Below the pieces are notes generated by a model that searched no databases, was not told where the DNA came from, and was given only the letters and a program-made list of their open reading frames with translations. Positions 44,735 through 54,273 of a stretch of 64,000 nt of DNA are shown here, piece after piece. Both the position numbers and the translations under genes were made by a program. The DNA lies in contig NZ_CP019799.1 in NCBI RefSeq assembly GCF_002007605.1, forward strand, positions 3,264,001-3,328,000, written 5' to 3'. Source of the stretch: Cellvibrio sp. PSBB023 (GTDB lineage: Bacteria > Pseudomonadota > Gammaproteobacteria > Pseudomonadales > Cellvibrionaceae). Position 1 is the stretch's first letter, and the number at the start of each line of letters is the position of its first letter.

Positions 44735-47567
44735 AGGCCGCCTCCCAGTGGATTTCGGGCGCCAGCAACTGGCTATTGAGGTAGATCAGCTGGTGCGGCG
44801 CCGGACTGATGCGGCGCAGGCTGTTGTCGGCGCCGTAGAAGGCATCGGCGGGTACGACGGGTTGGCCATTTTCATCCACAAAACCGAGCGGATTGAGCGC
44901 GAGCGCAACATTTTCCACCCCCTCTACCGACTCAACCACCTGGTACAAACGCGATAAATAGAGTGGTTCGGCCAGTACCGCCTTGGACAAGCTGAAGCTA
45001 TCGAGCAGGGTTAAGCGTACAAGTTCGGCGATCTGGTTGCCATCGTAAGCGGTGATATCCACCCGCAGGGTCAGCTCGATATCGAGCAGGATCGCCTGAT
45101 AGCTTTTGATACTGACCAATACCCCGGGGCGCGAAAAACCTTCCAGATAGGTTTTCATACTGCCAGCCAATTCCTGGCTGACCGCACCGCCACCGGCAGG
45201 CACCAATACCACTTCCACCCGGTCGCTGGCGCGCGCGGTGGCGGGCAGGGGATGGGAGCGCGCCTGCCAGATACTGGCGTGGCGCCGGGCGATATGGCCG
45301 TAATCCGCCACGGTTACTGCCCGATCCAACGTCAGTACTGAGGCCGGTGCCTGGCTGCGCAGGGATTCGCCGGACTCGCGGTCGCCGCCGCCAGTTGCCG
45401 CTGCCGGTTGTAACACCGACTCCACCAGCAGGTGCGGTTTTTTCAATTTATTCAGGCTGCCCGCTGACAGGTTGCCCTGGGTGCCGGAACCGAAGCGCCC
45501 TTGTATCAGCAGGTTGTTGGTGCCGGTGGGCAGACGCTGGCCGTGAATACCGTCGCCAAACCGCAGCCGCAACTGGTCATCCTCAGTGAGAGTGGCTTCA
45601 AAATGGGTATCCGCCGCTTCCGAGTCGCGCAGGTTATCCACCTGTGTCCAGCGGCGTTCATCGACCAACACCGTCACCGCCGCCCGCACACCGCTGACAA
45701 ACTGGTTGTCCTGCTCAAAGGCGAGGTCGGTTTTACGGTAGATAAATTCCTGGTTGGGCTCAATGCGATTGCCGTTACCCAGCACTGTCTGGCCGCGGGT
45801 TTCACCGTGACCGGCCAGAACCACATTGGCGTAGATGCGGGTGGCGTATTTGGGCAGTGACAATCCCGCCAGGCTGGGTGCAACCGACAGCCTGATCCAA
45901 CCGCCACTGGCTGCTGACTCCAGCGGCAGGATTGTTTGCACTGTCACACGCTGCTGCTGTGTGGAACCCACTACCCACAACACGCGCCCGGGCGTGAGCG
46001 CGGCAGGTACTGTTGACGAAGGCAGGAGCAGATCCAGTTGGCAACTGCTGCCACTGGCGTTGTGGTAGATCGGGCTGAGGTTTTGGTCATAACCGCGCGG
46101 CGCCAGGCTGGTCGCAAACAAACCCTGCGCCAGCACCCAGCGGTTATTGGCCAGCCCACTGACTGACAGGCGATACGCCTTATCCAGACTGGTCACCGAA
46201 CTGAGTCGGTAGCTGTAGACCTTGCGATCCTGAGTGTGCAGCAGAATCCAGCCACCGCTGCTGAGATCACCGGGCTTACCGGCAAATTCGAGAGCCTCGG
46301 GGGAGGTGTTCACCACACTGAAGGCAACCGGCGGTTGGGCAGGCAGATAGTAGATATTAGTACTCTCTGTTGCTGCCACCAGACTGTAGATCGCTACTCC
46401 TGCCTCAGAGTGATTGGTTGGGCTGATGGCCGTGAGGTCACTCCGCCAAACCTGGGTATGCGCGCGCTGCAACGGTAGGATAAAGCCCGCTGTTTGTTTA
46501 TTGGCTTGCAAACACAAAGAGAGCGATACCCCGTTAGGAGGGGTCGGTGTCAATGCAATGCGCTCACCATCCACAGCACCTACGCGTAGCAGAGCCCAGT
46601 TGGAAGCGCTTGCTTCGTAGGCCAGCACACTGCCAGCACTCACATTACTACTGACATTGCTCACCGCCACCACGTTGCTGCCGTTCAAGCGCGGCGCCTC
46701 CTGCCATGCCGGTGCCAGTTGCAAGCGCACATCGGCCAGCGGCCATTGCGCGCCACTGAAGCCTTCTTCCACGATGGTCAGGCACAGGTAATCTGCGCCG
46801 ATTGCGCTGACCGCCACCGCCACCGCCATTGCTGCATTGCTGCAGGTGAGCAGCGCGTATTCACCCACGGTTACCGCATCCGGCACCGCTTGCAGGGGGA
46901 AATCCACCGTCTGCCCCTTCACCGGCAGGCTGAATGACTGCTGCGCGCGGTTGTAATCCGGCGCGCGCAATTCGTTGAGGCGATAGTCCAGCGCCAGTTC
47001 CTGCAGGGTTTCAAAGATCAGTGGGCTGCTGCCGTCTTTGGGTTGGTTTTGCAGGACGAGGCCGGCGGCGACGGTGCCGATCCCGACAATGCCCTTGTCG
47101 GGGTCAGGTGTTTTGGCGATAAGTGCCACCCAGGTTTCCGCAGAAGCCGGTGGCGCCGGGTGATAGTCGAGCATATTCACCAGCCGCCGCAAATTGTCCC
47201 ATTGGGTGGCGGTGTTGATATAGCGCTCGTTGGCGTAGGCATTGACGGTGTGCGTGAGCACATGGGTGGCGCGCGCAAAACTGCGCAACATTTCCCAGGC
47301 GTAATCGCGCCGCGCGCCGCCGTATTGGTCGCGCAGGCGCCGTTGCCAATCGCGCAGGGTTTTATCGGCCAGCGCGGGGTCGAGCAGCTGGCCGCTATCC
47401 AGCCAACTGAGCACCTCGTCATTGCCGGCAAACTGCTGGCGCAGCGCCAGACGCAGGTCTTCCAAATAGGTCGCAGCATTGCCGTCCAGATACTGCACCT
47501 GGTTGAGACCGGCGCGGTTCCAGCGGGTCAGGTCGGTGCGGGCATTCAGATCAGTTAAACCAGTCAT
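44727..47567 (-). CDS. Large baseplate J-like wedge protein (Afp12-like)
   Basis: A 946-residue baseplate protein when started at the ATG at 47567, which overlaps the previous stop as ATGA and has GGAGG upstream; a frame opening at 47600 is less likely. Residues 600-900 include the gpJ-type sequences RFGDGIHGQRLPTGTNNLLI, VLTLDRAVTVADYGHIARRH and VEVVLVPAGG. The N-terminal half is specific to eCIS forms. It forms the wedge arm around the spike, together with the shorter J-like protein encoded before it. Confidence 0.86.
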   Translation of the reverse strand: MTGLTDLNARTDLTRWNRAGLNQVQYLDGNAATYLEDLRLALRQQFAGNDEVLSWLDSGQLLDPALADKTLRDWQRRLRDQYGGARRDYAWEMLRSFARATHVLTHTVNAYANERYINTATQWDNLRRLVNMLDYHPAPPASAETWVALIAKTPDPDKGIVGIGTVAAGLVLQNQPKDGSSPLIFETLQELALDYRLNELRAPDYNRAQQSFSLPVKGQTVDFPLQAVPDAVTVGEYALLTCSNAAMAVAVAVSAIGADYLCLTIVEEGFSGAQWPLADVRLQLAPAWQEAPRLNGSNVVAVSNVSSNVSAGSVLAYEASASNWALLRVGAVDGERIALTPTPPNGVSLSLCLQANKQTAGFILPLQRAHTQVWRSDLTAISPTNHSEAGVAIYSLVAATESTNIYYLPAQPPVAFSVVNTSPEALEFAGKPGDLSSGGWILLHTQDRKVYSYRLSSVTSLDKAYRLSVSGLANNRWVLAQGLFATSLAPRGYDQNLSPIYHNASGSSCQLDLLLPSSTVPAALTPGRVLWVVGSTQQQRVTVQTILPLESAASGGWIRLSVAPSLAGLSLPKYATRIYANVVLAGHGETRGQTVLGNGNRIEPNQEFIYRKTDLAFEQDNQFVSGVRAAVTVLVDERRWTQVDNLRDSEAADTHFEATLTEDDQLRLRFGDGIHGQRLPTGTNNLLIQGRFGSGTQGNLSAGSLNKLKKPHLLVESVLQPAAATGGGDRESGESLRSQAPASVLTLDRAVTVADYGHIARRHASIWQARSHPLPATARASDRVEVVLVPAGGGAVSQELAGSMKTYLEGFSRPGVLVSIKSYQAILLDIELTLRVDITAYDGNQIAELVRLTLLDSFSLSKAVLAEPLYLSRLYQVVESVEGVENVALALNPLGFVDENGQPVVPADAFYGADNSLRRISPAPHQLIYLNSQLLAPEIHWEAAYV

Positions 47568-48982
47568 CCCCGCTGCCCTCCGTGTAAGCTCAAGCGCCAA
47601 TAACCCCGCGCCGGTTGGCCGATCCGGTTATCGCAGCGGGCGATTTCAGTGCCATCCAAACTGATGACACCAGCCCCGGATTGATCCGGATAGCGGTCGC
47701 CCACGCGCTTGAAGCGATTGAGACAAACCGCATTGACCCCCTCAAGTGCCATCAGGGTTTCGATCAGGTCGCTGGCGTGGATGTCCTGCCCGAAGGCCAG
47801 CCGCCCCGGCTCAAAAAAACCGCCGGCATCACTGCCCAATGCCTGACTGATGGCCTGGCGCACTTCCGACTGGAAGTAGTTGCCATCCACCTTGACTGAG
47901 AGGTTGAGGTAGAGCCCAACGGGGGTGGCGTCCAGTAGCCAGACCTCCTGCCCGGCCATACGGTATTTGTCGACATACGCGTTGATCACGCTGCGAAAAC
48001 CCGGTTGTAGCTGCCAATCCACCGAGGGTAATTGCTCACGCCAGTGAAAATCATCCACCGCCTGCTGCAGCTGCTCCAATTCATCGGCCGGTATTACGGC
48101 GGCGATCGACTGGTCGAGTTCGCCATTGCCGCTCAGTACCATGACCAGATCGATGGTCGACCAACTGCCACTCCAGCGACTGCTGGCACTGGCACGCAGC
48201 ACCAGCGGATGATCCTCGCTGCGCTCGCGATAGTCATCAAGGGTGACCATGCGCCGGTTGCGATGTAAACGGGCGGGACCGGCGGCGCGCGCCTCTTCCA
48301 TTAAATGGGGATAGTGATACCAGCGCTGGTCAAGCGCCTGGGTGGCAAAGCGGCGATGCTGCGGCAGATCCAGATCGAGCGCTTCACGCAGGTTATCGGC
48401 GTCGTAGCCCAACAGCTGCAAAAAGGCGCGCTCCGTAACCCGCTGGTTCAGGTTGGGGGCGACACCTAGGGCATTGGCCGGTTTGCCCAACCATACCAGC
48501 AGGCGCACCAGCACTTCACTGCGCCCCAAATCGGGTTCAAAGGGCAGGCCGGTCGGGTCGTAACCCTTAGTGGCCAGCAGGTGTTTGACCAGTTTGCTGT
48601 CACTCCAGCTGAGTGGGTAGTGTTCGCGCACCGCGTCGTAGCCAATCAGGGTCAGCAACCGGCGCAAACTGTCGGGGCGGCGCGCCGAGTCGAGGTAGGC
48701 TTCGGAATGGCTGCGATCCAATTGGTCGGAGAGCTGATCCAGCACCACCGCCAGGGCTTCCACCAGTACCACCTCAATATCGGCCGGTGTCCAGCGGCTG
48801 CGCTCGGGGAAGCGGGCGGCCAGTTCCTCCAGCATAAACAGGCGGAAACTGTCGTAATCGCGCAGCATCCAGTCGAAATCGTCGCCTATTTCCGGCAAAG
48901 GGCGCGGCAACTCGACCTGCCGCTGGCCGCAGTCACTGCAACTTTTGGCGAACACCAAATTGGCTTGGGGGCTCTGCGCCAT
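47564..48982 (-). CDS. Baseplate J-like wedge protein (Afp11-like)
   Basis: A 472-residue baseplate protein. The N-terminus has a CSDCGQRQ motif, then DYDSFRLFMLEELAARFPER and ADIEVVLVEALAVVLDQLSD, the typical start of gp6/gpJ-type wedge proteins. RRMVTLDDYRERSEDHPLVL and VSVK-type strands follow. It begins on the last base of the gp25-like gene (stop and start share a base) and overlaps the next gene by four, so translation is coupled. It assembles the wedge that opens on contact. Confidence 0.87.
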   Translation of the reverse strand: MAQSPQANLVFAKSCSDCGQRQVELPRPLPEIGDDFDWMLRDYDSFRLFMLEELAARFPERSRWTPADIEVVLVEALAVVLDQLSDQLDRSHSEAYLDSARRPDSLRRLLTLIGYDAVREHYPLSWSDSKLVKHLLATKGYDPTGLPFEPDLGRSEVLVRLLVWLGKPANALGVAPNLNQRVTERAFLQLLGYDADNLREALDLDLPQHRRFATQALDQRWYHYPHLMEEARAAGPARLHRNRRMVTLDDYRERSEDHPLVLRASASSRWSGSWSTIDLVMVLSGNGELDQSIAAVIPADELEQLQQAVDDFHWREQLPSVDWQLQPGFRSVINAYVDKYRMAGQEVWLLDATPVGLYLNLSVKVDGNYFQSEVRQAISQALGSDAGGFFEPGRLAFGQDIHASDLIETLMALEGVNAVCLNRFKRVGDRYPDQSGAGVISLDGTEIARCDNRIGQPARGYWRLSLHGGQRG

Positions 48983-49377
48983 TACACACCTCCCGCCACT
49001 TCAAACTCGACCCGGTCGCTGTGGTTAAGCGCCGCCAGCCGGTAGCTGATGCTAATCACCAACCGCTCGGCAAAATCCGGGTCCGCCTGGACGTTGATAT
49101 CCAGATCGCGCGGTGCCACTTCGCCCGCCAGCGCCTCGGCCAGACTGGCTTGCAGCCGCTGTTTGGTGATTTGCCAGAGCGGCGAGCCGTTGGGTTCAAA
49201 TACCAGGGTGCGGATTCCAGCGCCGAATTCCGGCCGGAACCAGCGCTCGCCGGGGTCGGTAAACAGCACCATTTCAATCTGGTCGCGAATATGGGGAATG
49301 CGTTGCAGGGTGGCAGCACCGCTGCGCCCGAGGCGTAGCGGGAAATCCATGTAGACCGGTTGATTGAGTTTACTCAT
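48982..49377 (-). CDS. gp25/GPW-like baseplate wedge protein (Afp9-like)
   Basis: A 131-residue protein with the gp25/W lysozyme-like wedge fold signature: RIPHIRDQIEMVLFTDPGER, then RPEFGAGIRTLVFEPNG and a C-terminal strand region DLDINVQADPDFAERLVIS. It connects the wedge to the first sheath ring and starts sheath assembly. It lies 45 bases after the spike gene and shares a base with the J-like gene. One of the most certain eCIS assignments. Confidence 0.93.
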   Translation of the reverse strand: MSKLNQPVYMDFPLRLGRSGAATLQRIPHIRDQIEMVLFTDPGERWFRPEFGAGIRTLVFEPNGSPLWQITKQRLQASLAEALAGEVAPRDLDINVQADPDFAERLVISISYRLAALNHSDRVEFEVAGGV

Positions 49378-49422
49378 AGCCTGCTCTTCCTGGATCTGAT
49401 GGCGATTGGTCGTGAACGTCGG

Positions 49423-50241
49423 TTAACTTGCAGTAGTCTTGGTAGTCAGTGTCGACATCTCTCCCTGCGGGATCGGCGGCGACGTCGGCGATCCTGGTGC
49501 TGTACAGGTGTGCATATGCGTTGCAAACAGCGACAGGAAACTGGTGCCCTTGATCAGCGGTTCACCGCCCGCACCACCGAGCGCCACCTGGCTACCTTCG
49601 ATGGTGATCATGGTGCCCTTCACCGTCAGCTGCCCGGCGGCCATGGTGATCTGGTTGCCGTTGCTGTCCTTCACTTGCGTACCGCTGCTGTCCATTTGCA
49701 GGCTGTTGCCATTGGCGTCTTCCAGCGTCACCTTGTTGTTTTGCGCATCCAGGGTGAGGGTGGCGCCCTTGGCATCGGTGAGTATCACTGTGCCGTTTTC
49801 GTCGATGCCCAATTCCGCCCCTTTGGGGTGGGCGAGGCGCAGTTTTTCCTTGCCGGATTCATCGTCAAACTGCAGCAGGTGACCGGACGGGGTTTTGATC
49901 AGGCGGGTGGTGGGCGGGGACTTTTGCGCCTCGGCGGGAATCGCCTCGCTCGGCTGCCAGAACACCCCCACCCAGATGGGCTGATCCTTGTTGCCCTCCT
50001 CAAATTCCACCCATACCTGCGCGCTCACCTCGGGCACCATAAACACCCCCTGTTCTGCCAAGCCGCCAAACGGCGAGCAGGGAAGCGCCCAAAAAGACTC
50101 TTCCGCGCCAAATACCGAGGGCACCCGCACCTTGACCCGGCCGCGCTGTTCCGGGTCTTCATTGTCGGTCACAAAACCGCGGTACTTGCCGTAGTAGCGC
50201 TGCTGTGACTGGCGTGCCAGCTGTTGCAGGAGTTCGGTCAT
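49423..50241 (-). CDS. gpV/gp5-like spike protein with HxH tip
   Basis: A 272-residue spike started at the ATG at 50241 (MTELLQQLARQSQQRYY); the frame opens much earlier but runs through the hub gene. Residues 15-110 are the OB-fold of VgrG/gp5 (YRGFVTDNEDPEQRGRVKVR, WVEFEEGNKDQPIWVGVFW). Residues 115-235 are beta-helix repeats (ILTDAKGATLTLDAQNNKVT). THMHTC at 241-246 gives an HxH pair near the tip, as in phage spikes that bind an iron ion. In Afp this spike is fused to the hub as Afp8; here the two are separate genes. No PAAR tip gene was seen. Confidence 0.9.
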   Translation of the reverse strand: MTELLQQLARQSQQRYYGKYRGFVTDNEDPEQRGRVKVRVPSVFGAEESFWALPCSPFGGLAEQGVFMVPEVSAQVWVEFEEGNKDQPIWVGVFWQPSEAIPAEAQKSPPTTRLIKTPSGHLLQFDDESGKEKLRLAHPKGAELGIDENGTVILTDAKGATLTLDAQNNKVTLEDANGNSLQMDSSGTQVKDSNGNQITMAAGQLTVKGTMITIEGSQVALGGAGGEPLIKGTSFLSLFATHMHTCTAPGSPTSPPIPQGEMSTLTTKTTAS

Positions 50242-50302
50242 AAGGGCTTTTCCTTGTCGCCTGCAATTGGCGGCGAGCTGAATACCAAAGAATCCGGCAG
50301 CG

Positions 50303-51430
50303 CTACAGCGCCGCCGCCAGCACCGAGCCAAGCATGCCCAGATCGTCGCCATAGGCATTGCGCGCGACCTCAAAAGTCTGACGGTAACCACCCATATCAA
50401 ACTTGTGCTCAACCTTGGTGACATACCAGCGGCCACCATAGCGACTGCCGATCCCGTCGATGCCCACCGGATCACCCGGCAGCAGCACATGGCCGTAAAT
50501 CACCCCGTCCAATTCGCCGCTAGCCTTGATCTTGAGCGACTCGGTATTGGCCTGCGCCTGGGCGCGCGCTTCGGCTTGGGCCGGGCTGTTCACCCCTTCG
50601 CGGCTCATGCGCCAGGCAAATTGGCCTTGGCTGGCACTGGCACTGCTCACCGGTTCACTGCCGAGCAGCGGTAAATTAGGGGTGACAGTCACCGGGTTGG
50701 TGCTATCGCCAGAGTCGGTAGCGATTTCATAGATCACCGCATCGGGGTGGTGGCCGTCGTCGTCCAGGTCAAAGCGAATACAGGAGGTGGCCGTACCGGC
50801 ATAGACCAGGATGGTCGGCTGGGGGCTGCGATCAAAACGCGGTGGACCGAAATAGAGCCGGGCACCGCGAAAGAACAAGTCATAGCCGTTTTCCTGCGCG
50901 CGCTTGGCTAAAAACCGTATGTCGGTTTCGTTTTGCTGCACTACCAGATCGCTCATGCCGATGCCGGGTAAATCGAGAAACCCCAGCCCAGCCTCATCGA
51001 GGATAGTAAGCGCAATTTCAGCATCGGTGACCGGTACATCGTCGCCCCAGCGCTGCTCGCGCTGGGTGCGGTCAAGCAGCAATGAATTGTCCTGACAGGT
51101 CACGGTGACCTTGGCGGCACCTTTTTGTTCGGGAAATTCAACCTTCACCTGGCGGATAAACCCCTGGAAAATCTCCTCCTCGCGGCTACCAAAACTGGCG
51201 GCCAGATAAATGGGCTGCCAAGGGCGAATGCGGATGTCGTCATGGATGCTCCAGCGATCCTCGCTCTGGCGACGGGTTTCAAACACCAGTGTTACCTCAC
51301 TCGCCTCGCTACAACTGAGCAAGGCGCTGACTTCCACCAACTGCGGGTAGAGGTTGCTGATTTCGCCTCCGGCAATGCGCACTATGCAGCTGGCGGGCGC
51401 ACGGATCAGGTCATCGAGCCAGTTCAACAT
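50303..51430 (-). CDS. gpD/gp27-like baseplate hub (Afp8 N-terminal-like)
   Basis: A 375-residue hub protein. FQGFIRQVKVEFPEQKGAAK, then ALTILDEAGLGFLDLPGIGM and SDLVVQQNETDIRFLAKRAQ with NGYDLFFRGARLYFGPP match gpD/VgrG-N-type late control proteins, which join the tube to the spike. PGDPVGIDGIGSRYGGRWYV near the end is the last hub domain. It precedes the spike gene by 61 bases. The split from the spike distinguishes this locus from Afp/PVC. Confidence 0.9.
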   Translation of the reverse strand: MLNWLDDLIRAPASCIVRIAGGEISNLYPQLVEVSALLSCSEASEVTLVFETRRQSEDRWSIHDDIRIRPWQPIYLAASFGSREEEIFQGFIRQVKVEFPEQKGAAKVTVTCQDNSLLLDRTQREQRWGDDVPVTDAEIALTILDEAGLGFLDLPGIGMSDLVVQQNETDIRFLAKRAQENGYDLFFRGARLYFGPPRFDRSPQPTILVYAGTATSCIRFDLDDDGHHPDAVIYEIATDSGDSTNPVTVTPNLPLLGSEPVSSASASQGQFAWRMSREGVNSPAQAEARAQAQANTESLKIKASGELDGVIYGHVLLPGDPVGIDGIGSRYGGRWYVTKVEHKFDMGGYRQTFEVARNAYGDDLGMLGSVLAAAL

Positions 51431-51431
51431 A

Positions 51432-51734
51432 TCAAGCCTTCGCTTGCGGGATCAGGATCACCCGCCCGACATAGTCATCCCCCAACAGCAGATCGGCATC
51501 CAGCAGCTGGGGATTAGCGTCGAGGATTCGCCACCAGAGGCGGTCGTCATCGTAGTAGTGGCGCGCCAGGTGATCGAGCCGGTCGGTATCGGTAATGCTG
51601 TGCTCTATCACCCCTTCAAGGCTGACAATCGACCGGGCGCGCAGGCCGCGAAAACCGCTGACCGGCACACCGGGTGCAGGCGTGCCAGCGACAAAAGGAC
51701 GCGCCTGTTGGTAACGGGAATTTTTTAACAACAT
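51432..51734 (-). CDS. LysM-domain baseplate protein (Afp7 C-terminal-like)
   Basis: A 100-residue protein. Residues 45-98 form a LysM fold (TDRLDHLARHYYDDDRLWWR, ILDANPQLLDADLLLG, VGRVILIPQ). In contractile tails LysM proteins clamp the baseplate hub or tube rather than bind cell wall. In Afp7 the LysM and tube-adaptor parts are in one protein; here they are separate, with a 113-base gap. GGGAG precedes the ATG. It ends one base before the hub gene starts. Confidence 0.86.
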   Translation of the reverse strand: MLLKNSRYQQARPFVAGTPAPGVPVSGFRGLRARSIVSLEGVIEHSITDTDRLDHLARHYYDDDRLWWRILDANPQLLDADLLLGDDYVGRVILIPQAKA

Positions 51735-51847
51735 GGTTTCCAGCTCCCTGATCCACTCAATTTATTAACCTTGGCCAACAATCGATATTCATTGCGACCC
51801 ACCATTAGCCCATTGGCTTTAATCCTTTGCCATTAACCCAATTGCCC

Positions 51848-52513
51848 TTAACCAAAGACTCGCCCCAACACGCTGCTGGCACCCGAGCCAAAATTCAGTG
51901 CCGCACCGGCGGCGCGTCGTACCCGCTCCACCTGGAAGAAGGGGTTGTTGCCTTCAATCACCTGAAAACTCAGGTTGACGTTGGCGCGATAGGGTTTGAG
52001 GCTGGGCAGGTGACCCACTTCCTCCACCTGCACACTGGTGAGAAACACCGGCAGTACATGGCTGCCCCAGACCAACAACAGCACCGAGGGATACTCGTCG
52101 CGCGCAAAGGCGCGCTGGCTACCGAGCCCCAGACCGGCGAGCATTTGCACGCCACCCGGCCCCTGGGTTTTGGGTTCAACCATGGCGCGCAAGGTATCCA
52201 GATCCGGCTCTATACCGAATTCCACCGCCACCGCATGAGCGCGGTGATTGACGTCGGCCATGCGATCCGTGGCATCGACCAGTATGTCAATGCTGAATTG
52301 CTCCGGCTCCACACTCACCCCTTGGGCGACACGGTTAGTCTCCCAGGGGTAGTTAAAGTCGTAACCGCCCTTGGTGCCGGGCGCATTGCCGGTAGTGATA
52401 GTCACCGAGCGGGTGCGGCTGATGGTCTCGGGGTTAAATTCAAACTCCAGCACCAGCGGCGGCAGGCTCAGGCCGTATTCCACCAACGCACCGCGGGAGA
52501 CATTGGGGATCAT
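51848..52513 (-). CDS. CIS tube-family adaptor at the baseplate (Afp7 N-terminal-like)
   Basis: A 221-residue protein. The N-terminal PPLVLEFEFNPETISRTRSV and later FSIDILVDATDRMADVNHRA, LLLVWGSHVLPVFLTSVQVE and PYRANVNLSFQVIEG are typical of the CIS tube/adaptor domain linking the tube to the hub. The C-terminal 40 residues are small and Gly/Ala-rich. It overlaps the preceding short gene by four bases. Assigned as the first tube ring adaptor from family and position. Confidence 0.84.
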   Translation of the reverse strand: MIPNVSRGALVEYGLSLPPLVLEFEFNPETISRTRSVTITTGNAPGTKGGYDFNYPWETNRVAQGVSVEPEQFSIDILVDATDRMADVNHRAHAVAVEFGIEPDLDTLRAMVEPKTQGPGGVQMLAGLGLGSQRAFARDEYPSVLLLVWGSHVLPVFLTSVQVEEVGHLPSLKPYRANVNLSFQVIEGNNPFFQVERVRRAAGAALNFGSGASSVLGRVFG

Positions 52514-52857
52514 GGGCGACTACCTCCGCGCATTGGATTCAGGGGTTCGCTGTTGAAGCTAGTGTTGACGGCCACCGCTAATGACCGCGCCAGTTGCCGT
52601 GCTATCGCCAGATTGGTCTGCTGACAGTTAAGGGTTAACACCGGCACAGAGAGCTGTACCACATGCTCCACCGGCTTCATTGATTTCATTGACCCTATTG
52701 ATCTCGCCGACAACAGTTCCAGCAACCCGGGGCGCAAGAGTTCGCGCCGCAACAGCCGCACAATCGCCTGTTTGCGCGCACCTAAACTGGCGGGCAGCTC
52801 AAGCTGCAACTCATCGATCACCAGCTGTTCCACTTCACGCCTCGCCCCAACGGCCAT
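52510..52857 (-). CDS. eCIS-associated protein of unknown function
   Basis: A 115-residue protein started at the ATG at 52857, where GGGG lies about nine bases upstream; a TTG two codons earlier is possible. The N-terminal half has a strand and helix pair (EQLVIDELQLELPASLGARK, RLLRRELLRPGLLELL), a pattern seen in short eCIS genes next to the ATPase. The C-terminus is hydrophobic-to-polar and helical. It sits between the AAA+ ATPase and the tube adaptor, sharing four bases with the latter. No function can be stated. Confidence 0.65.
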   Translation of the reverse strand: MAVGARREVEQLVIDELQLELPASLGARKQAIVRLLRRELLRPGLLELLSARSIGSMKSMKPVEHVVQLSVPVLTLNCQQTNLAIARQLARSLAVAVNTSFNSEPLNPMRGGSRP

Positions 52858-52899
52858 AACCAATCCCCTTGTTGATCCCTGCTTGTGAATAACCCGTGT

Positions 52900-54273
52900 T
52901 TAACCCGCTGCCAAGACCTCGGCTGGCACATAGGCGGCCAATGCACCCAGTTGATTGGCCGGCACCCGGCTCTGCTCCTTGGCCAGCTCGCGGTGCACCG
53001 CCAATGCCAATGCAGCGGTGTCTATTGCCGTGCCCCGCGCCGCCGCGAGATAGGCGGCATGTAAAGCGGCGTTGCGAATCTGGCCGCCGGTAAAATTCAC
53101 CGCGCCGGCGACCAGGGTTAAATCCAGGTCAACCGCCAGCGGTGCGCGCGGCGGCAGCAGGCGACGCCACAAATCCAGCCGCTGCTCCGGGTCGGGCCGT
53201 GCAAACTCCACCACTATCTGGAAGCGGCGACAAAAGGCTTTATCGATTTGGCTGCGCAGATTGGTGGTGAGCACACAGGGGCCGCGATGCTCCTCGATAC
53301 GGGTGAGCAGGTAGCTCACCTCCATATTGGCGTAGCGGTCGCGCGCCTCGCGCAGTTCGCCGCGTTTGCCCATGAGTGCATCCACCTCGTCGAACTGCAA
53401 AATCACCTGCCGACCGTGGGTGGCGTCAAACAGGCGACCGATATTCTTTTCCGTCTCCCCCACGTATTTGCTCACCAGCGAAGCGAGATCGACGCGAAAC
53501 AGCGGCCAGCCCAACTCATTGGCAAGCACACTGGCGGCGAGGGTTTTACCGGTGCCGGAGGGACCGGCAAAGAGCGCAACCGGGCCGCCCACCCGCTGGC
53601 CACCCCAGTCATCAACGACCTGCTGCTGGTACTGGATCCAGTGCAGAAATTCACGCAGCATATTTTTTTGCGCGACAGGCAACACCAGATCATCCCAACC
53701 GGCGCGGCGGCGCACCGGAAAAGCGCCGGGCGGGGCGCAGTCGTCCAGCGACCAACCGAGTAATTGCGACAGCGCCAGGCGATCGGGCACCAGCGGTGAA
53801 AAGGGGTCGGGTTGTTCGCGTCGCACCAACCCCTGGGCCTCTAACCGCCACAGGGTTTTGCGCGCCGGTTCGAGCAGTTCGTCGGGCAGTGCCAACAGCG
53901 AGGCAATCAGCGCTTCACTGGGAGCGGGCTGGGTGGAATTCTGCAAACTCTGGTAGAGCCAGCCCACCCGCGGCAGCAACTGGGGCGCGAGGATGCAGGC
54001 AAAAATATCCTGCGCCAGTTGATCCGTCGCCAAACCTTCGGCGGTGCCCTCCAGTCGCCGCCAAAAATCGCCGCTGCGCCACTGGTTGACCTGTTGCTGG
54101 CAGGTGCTTAAATCCGCCATCAACTGTTCATTAGGCCCCTCTTTGGCATTGAGCAAACACAGACACAAGAGTTCGATACGCTGCCATTCAACCAGCGCAC
54201 TCAAAGCGGCCGCTGGACTGGCGGCCGCCAATGGTTCCACCTGCAAATCGGCAGCGAGCATGGCCTGGGTCAT
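52900..54273 (-). CDS. AAA+ ATPase of the eCIS (Afp15-like)
   Basis: A 457-residue AAA+ protein. A helical N-terminal domain (1-195) precedes Walker A GPSGTGKT at 237-244 and Walker B with Asp295-Glu296 in VILQFDEVDAL. The ring Arg finger region FCRRFQIVVEFARPD and sensor 2 lie further on. Afp15-type ATPases help assembly of the particle or cargo loading and are not part of the final tail. Presence of this ATPase separates eCIS from R-type tailocins. It overlaps the DUF4255 gene by four bases. Confidence 0.93.
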   Translation of the reverse strand: MTQAMLAADLQVEPLAAASPAAALSALVEWQRIELLCLCLLNAKEGPNEQLMADLSTCQQQVNQWRSGDFWRRLEGTAEGLATDQLAQDIFACILAPQLLPRVGWLYQSLQNSTQPAPSEALIASLLALPDELLEPARKTLWRLEAQGLVRREQPDPFSPLVPDRLALSQLLGWSLDDCAPPGAFPVRRRAGWDDLVLPVAQKNMLREFLHWIQYQQQVVDDWGGQRVGGPVALFAGPSGTGKTLAASVLANELGWPLFRVDLASLVSKYVGETEKNIGRLFDATHGRQVILQFDEVDALMGKRGELREARDRYANMEVSYLLTRIEEHRGPCVLTTNLRSQIDKAFCRRFQIVVEFARPDPEQRLDLWRRLLPPRAPLAVDLDLTLVAGAVNFTGGQIRNAALHAAYLAAARGTAIDTAALALAVHRELAKEQSRVPANQLGALAAYVPAEVLAAG

